A stretch of DNA of 21,696 nt from contig USJW01000082.1 in assembly GCA_900555045.1 (NCBI GenBank), forward strand, positions 1 to 21,696, read 5' to 3'. This document shows, in pieces, positions 19,465-21,696 of the stretch. The number at the start of each line of letters is the position of its first letter. The first letter of the stretch is position 1. The position numbers and the translations under genes are program-made. The notes under the pieces are model-generated. The model was not told the DNA's origin and searched no databases. It worked only from the letters and a program-made list of their open reading frames with translations. This DNA is from an uncultured Clostridium sp. Lineage in GTDB: Bacteria; Bacillota; Clostridia; Lachnospirales; Lachnospiraceae.

Positions 19465-21006
19465 ATGAGCAGAGAGATGATCATTGTTTTGGACTTTGGC
19501 GGCCAGTACAACCAGCTGATTGCCCGCCGCGTCCGCGAGTGCAACGTATACTGCGAGGTACATCCATACAATATGAGCCTGGATCAGATCCGGGAGATGA
19601 ACCCCAAGGGCATTATTTTTACCGGCGGGCCGGACGTGGTGTTTGAGGATGGAGCGCCGCGGTGCTCCAAGGAGATTTTCGAGCTGGGCGTTCCGGTGCT
19701 GGGAATCTGCTACGGCGCGCAGCTGATGAGCTACCTGCTGGACGGCGTGGTGAAGAAGGCTCCGGTCAGCGAGTACGGCTACACGGAAGTGGACGTGGAT
19801 ACAAGCTCTCCGCTGTTTGCGGGTGTTTCTCCCAAGACGGTCTGCTGGATGAGTCATGGCGTTTACATTGAGCAGGTTCCGCCCGGATTTAAGGTGATTG
19901 CCCACACGGACGCGTGTCCGGTGGCGGGTATGGAGATGCAGGAAAAGCAGTTCTACGGCGTGCAGTTCCACCCGGAGGTGGTGCACACCAAGGAAGGCAC
20001 CAGGATGCTCTCCAACTTTGTATACAATGTCTGCGGCTGCACCGGGGACTGGAAGATGGACTCCTTTGTGGAGACCACGGTGAAGGCGCTGCGCGAGAAG
20101 ATCGGAAACGGCAAGGTGCTCTGCGCGCTGTCCGGCGGCGTGGATTCCTCCGTGGCGGCAGTTATGCTGTCGAAAGCGGTGGGCAAGCAGCTGACCTGTG
20201 TGTTCGTGGACCATGGCCTGCTGCGCAAGAACGAGGGCGACGAGGTGGAGGCTGTCTTCGGCCCCAACGGCCCGTACCAGCTGAATTTTATCCGCGTGAA
20301 CGCCCAGGAGCGCTTCTACGAGAAGTTAAAGGGCGCTGAGGAGCCGGAGCAGAAGCGCAAGATTATCGGCGAGGAGTTTATCCGCGTCTTCGAGGAGGAA
20401 GCCAAGAAGATCGGCGCGGTGGACTACTTTGTGCAGGGAACCATCTACCCGGATGTGATTGAGTCCGGACTGGGCAAGTCCGCGGTGATCAAGTCCCACC
20501 ACAACGTGGGCGGACTGCCGGAGCATGTGGACTTCAAGGAGATCGTGGAGCCGCTGCGTCTGCTGTTCAAGGACGAGGTGCGCAAGGCGGGTCTGGAGCT
20601 GGGAATTCCGGAGTACCTGGTGTTCCGTCAGCCCTTCCCGGGGCCTGGACTGGGCGTGCGGATCATCGGGGAAGTGACCGCCGAGAAGGTGCGGATCGTG
20701 CAGGAGGCGGATGCGATCTACCGCGAGGAGATCGCAAAGGCCGGCGTGGACAAGAATCTGGGCCAGTATTTTGCCGCCCTGACTAATATGCGGTCCGTGG
20801 GCTGCATGGGCGACGAGCGCACCTACGACTACGCCGTGGCGCTGCGCGCGGTGCTGACCAGCGACTTCATGACCGCGGAGTCCGCGGAGCTTCCGTGGGA
20901 GGTGCTGGCGAAGGTGACCAGCCGGATCGTCAATGAGGTGAAGGGCGTGAACCGGGTGCTGTATGATTGCACGGGGAAGCCGCCGGCGACGATTGAATTC
21001 GAATAA
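19465..21006 (+). CDS. guaA: GMP synthase (glutamine-hydrolysing)
   Basis: A 513-residue GMP synthase converting XMP, ATP and glutamine to GMP, the last step of guanine nucleotide synthesis. The class I glutamine amidotransferase domain has its nucleophile C82 in GICYGAQ and the H169/E171 pair in QFHPEV. The ATP pyrophosphatase domain has SGGVDSS (223-229), and the C-terminal dimerisation domain ends PPATIEFE, a variant of the common ending. Length is standard. GGAGG lies about 11 bases before the ATG. The 3' end of guaA is a known integration site for genomic islands, and a similar sequence reappears 485 bases downstream. Confidence 0.98.
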   Translation: MSREMIIVLDFGGQYNQLIARRVRECNVYCEVHPYNMSLDQIREMNPKGIIFTGGPDVVFEDGAPRCSKEIFELGVPVLGICYGAQLMSYLLDGVVKKAPVSEYGYTEVDVDTSSPLFAGVSPKTVCWMSHGVYIEQVPPGFKVIAHTDACPVAGMEMQEKQFYGVQFHPEVVHTKEGTRMLSNFVYNVCGCTGDWKMDSFVETTVKALREKIGNGKVLCALSGGVDSSVAAVMLSKAVGKQLTCVFVDHGLLRKNEGDEVEAVFGPNGPYQLNFIRVNAQERFYEKLKGAEEPEQKRKIIGEEFIRVFEEEAKKIGAVDYFVQGTIYPDVIESGLGKSAVIKSHHNVGGLPEHVDFKEIVEPLRLLFKDEVRKAGLELGIPEYLVFRQPFPGPGLGVRIIGEVTAEKVRIVQEADAIYREEIAKAGVDKNLGQYFAALTNMRSVGCMGDERTYDYAVALRAVLTSDFMTAESAELPWEVLAKVTSRIVNEVKGVNRVLYDCTGKPPATIEFE

Positions 21007-21207
21007 AATTGTTTCCTTCCCATCGGCTCCAAGCCTTTTATTCAGTCGAAAATAGAACAAAGTAAACATAAGCAGAAGTATCAGGACTTAACAATCCGGG
21101 TACTTCTGCTTTTTGTTTTCCGGCTTTTCACTCCCAGTTTTTTCTTCCTTAAAGACAGCCACAACCTTTTTTTCTCACTGCTCCCAAAGCAAAGAAAAGG
21201 CAAAATA
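20991..21207. repeat. Copy A of a duplicated unit covering the guaA 3' end and terminator
   Basis: This stretch begins with the last codons of guaA and aligns imperfectly with 21475-21681. It shares an identical 20-base block at 21047-21066 (CGAAAATAGAACAAAGTAAA), the flanking terminator hairpin, and a later stretch of the form CCTTT..TTTTCTC..CAAAG..AAGAAA..GCAAA. The alignment has no length change from 21025 to 21110. Confidence 0.75.
21071..21115 (+). terminator. Terminator of guaA (in copy A)
   Basis: AGCAGAAGTA (21071-21080) pairs with TACTTCTGCT (21101-21110); the inner GGA/TCC adds to the stem, and a T run follows to 21114. It lies about 65 bases after the guaA stop. Confidence 0.85.
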
Positions 21208-21474
21208 GGAAAAGAGAATGAAAGCAAAAACACCAGAAAACAACGTATTTACAAGGAAAATTCAAACCCAAGACCAATACAACCAAAACTCAACTTGTCT
21301 CTGTTCCCGTCCTTTTGTGAAGCCAACTCAAACAGTGAGCTCAACGCTAAGCCGGAAAAAGGAGCAGAGAACAAGGCAGAAAAAATCAAGTCTGAATATC
21401 TAAAAATGAAGAAAATCCCGAAAATAAGCTGGAAAGGAAAGGGCTGTTTTCGGTGGGATAAGAGGGTGAGTTTG
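21208..21474. other. AT-rich spacer between the guaA-tail repeats, no supported gene
   Basis: This is purine-rich, AT-rich DNA, unlike the GC-rich coding sequence of the window. Short open frames on both strands lack ribosome sites, begin at alternative start codons and show no recognisable protein pattern. With the two repeats it makes about 690 bases without a convincing gene. Confidence 0.6.
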
Positions 21475-21681
21475 GATTGCACTTGAACATAAAATGTTCC
21501 ATTCCCACCGGCTCCACACCAACTGTCCAGCCGAAAATAGAACAAAGTAAATACAAGCAGAAGTATAAGGACGTAACAATCCCGGTACTTCTGCTTTTCA
21601 TTTCCCGGTTTTTCACTCACCGTCCCATCTGCCGTTTGCCCTTTGTTTTCTCTCTGTTTTCAAAGGAAGAAAGAGCAAATA
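21475..21681. repeat. Copy B of the duplicated guaA-tail unit
   Basis: This starts GATTGCACTTGAACATAAAA, resembling the guaA end plus its first downstream bases with small gaps, and then follows copy A through the identical block (21532-21551), the hairpin and the final AG-rich stretch. The offset is 485 bases over the core and about 474 at the far end. It may continue past the window. Confidence 0.72.
21556..21600 (+). terminator. Second terminator-type hairpin (in copy B)
   Basis: AGCAGAAGTA (21556-21565) and TACTTCTGCT (21586-21595), with the same 20-base inner segment length as copy A, followed by TTTCATTT. The stem is conserved although the loop differs, which suggests selection or recent duplication. 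Confidence 0.75.
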
Positions 21682-21696
21682 TTATAATCATTTCTC

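Noticed and set aside
20326..21069. A 247-codon minus-strand frame opposite guaA
   Set aside because: It is the antisense shadow of guaA; its start lies in the repeat and has no ribosome site.
21295..21486. A 63-codon plus-strand frame rich in Lys and Glu
   Set aside because: It starts at an alternative codon without a ribosome site in purine-rich DNA; no family pattern.
21249..21620. A 123-codon minus-strand frame through the guaA-tail region
   Set aside because: It begins at GTG without a ribosome site, crosses the terminator hairpin, and its composition only reflects AT-rich repeat DNA.

Overview
The window reads as a chromosomal segment from a GC-rich member of the Clostridia, most likely a Lachnospiraceae-type gut or anaerobic Firmicute. 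The evidence is strong AGGAGG-type ribosome sites, sigma-A promoters, a perfect Bacillus/Clostridium-type LexA box, Gram-positive lipoproteins, an FchA/FolD folate pair, a DUF6809-like small protein and a RocB-like M20 peptidase. No rRNA, tRNA, CRISPR array, transposase or phage gene is visible. Nearly all genes are intact housekeeping genes. The unusual material lies in regulation, one substituted active site, one domain fusion and a duplicated non-coding tail.

Layout. (1) 68-976, minus: a lipoprotein of unknown function, divergent from (2) 1133-6814, plus: sbcD-sbcC (DNA end-processing nuclease), followed closely by fchA and folD (one-carbon folate metabolism). (3) 6815-9577: a polar amino acid ABC importer (lipoprotein, permease, ATPase). 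It has a strong promoter flanked by GCATAAA-type palindromes, a terminator/attenuator after the binding protein gene and a perfect bidirectional terminator at the end. (4) 9655-12201: a MarR-type regulator divergent from an FtsH membrane protease, with palindromes in the shared promoter region. (5) 12202-13491: a DUF6809-like small protein, a 25-bp direct repeat and a LURP-one-related protein. (6) 13539-18178: a RocB-like M20 peptidase, whose 3' end carries the LexA box and promoter of uvrA. (7) 18357-19259: a GNAT acetyltransferase fused to a cysteine-rich DUF3795 domain. (8) 19278-21006: guaA behind a 5' leader with a 12-bp hairpin. (9) 21007-21696: no convincing gene; a unit of about 210 bp that includes the guaA 3' end and its terminator is present twice.

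How the parts fit. SbcCD and UvrA are DNA repair proteins, and the sequence predicts direct SOS control for uvrA. FolD appears to lack the two cyclohydrolase residues that its neighbour FchA would make dispensable, so the pair probably splits a bifunctional enzyme's work. The duplicated guaA tail fits the known use of the guaA 3' end as an integration site, but no integrase is in view, so that remains a hypothesis.
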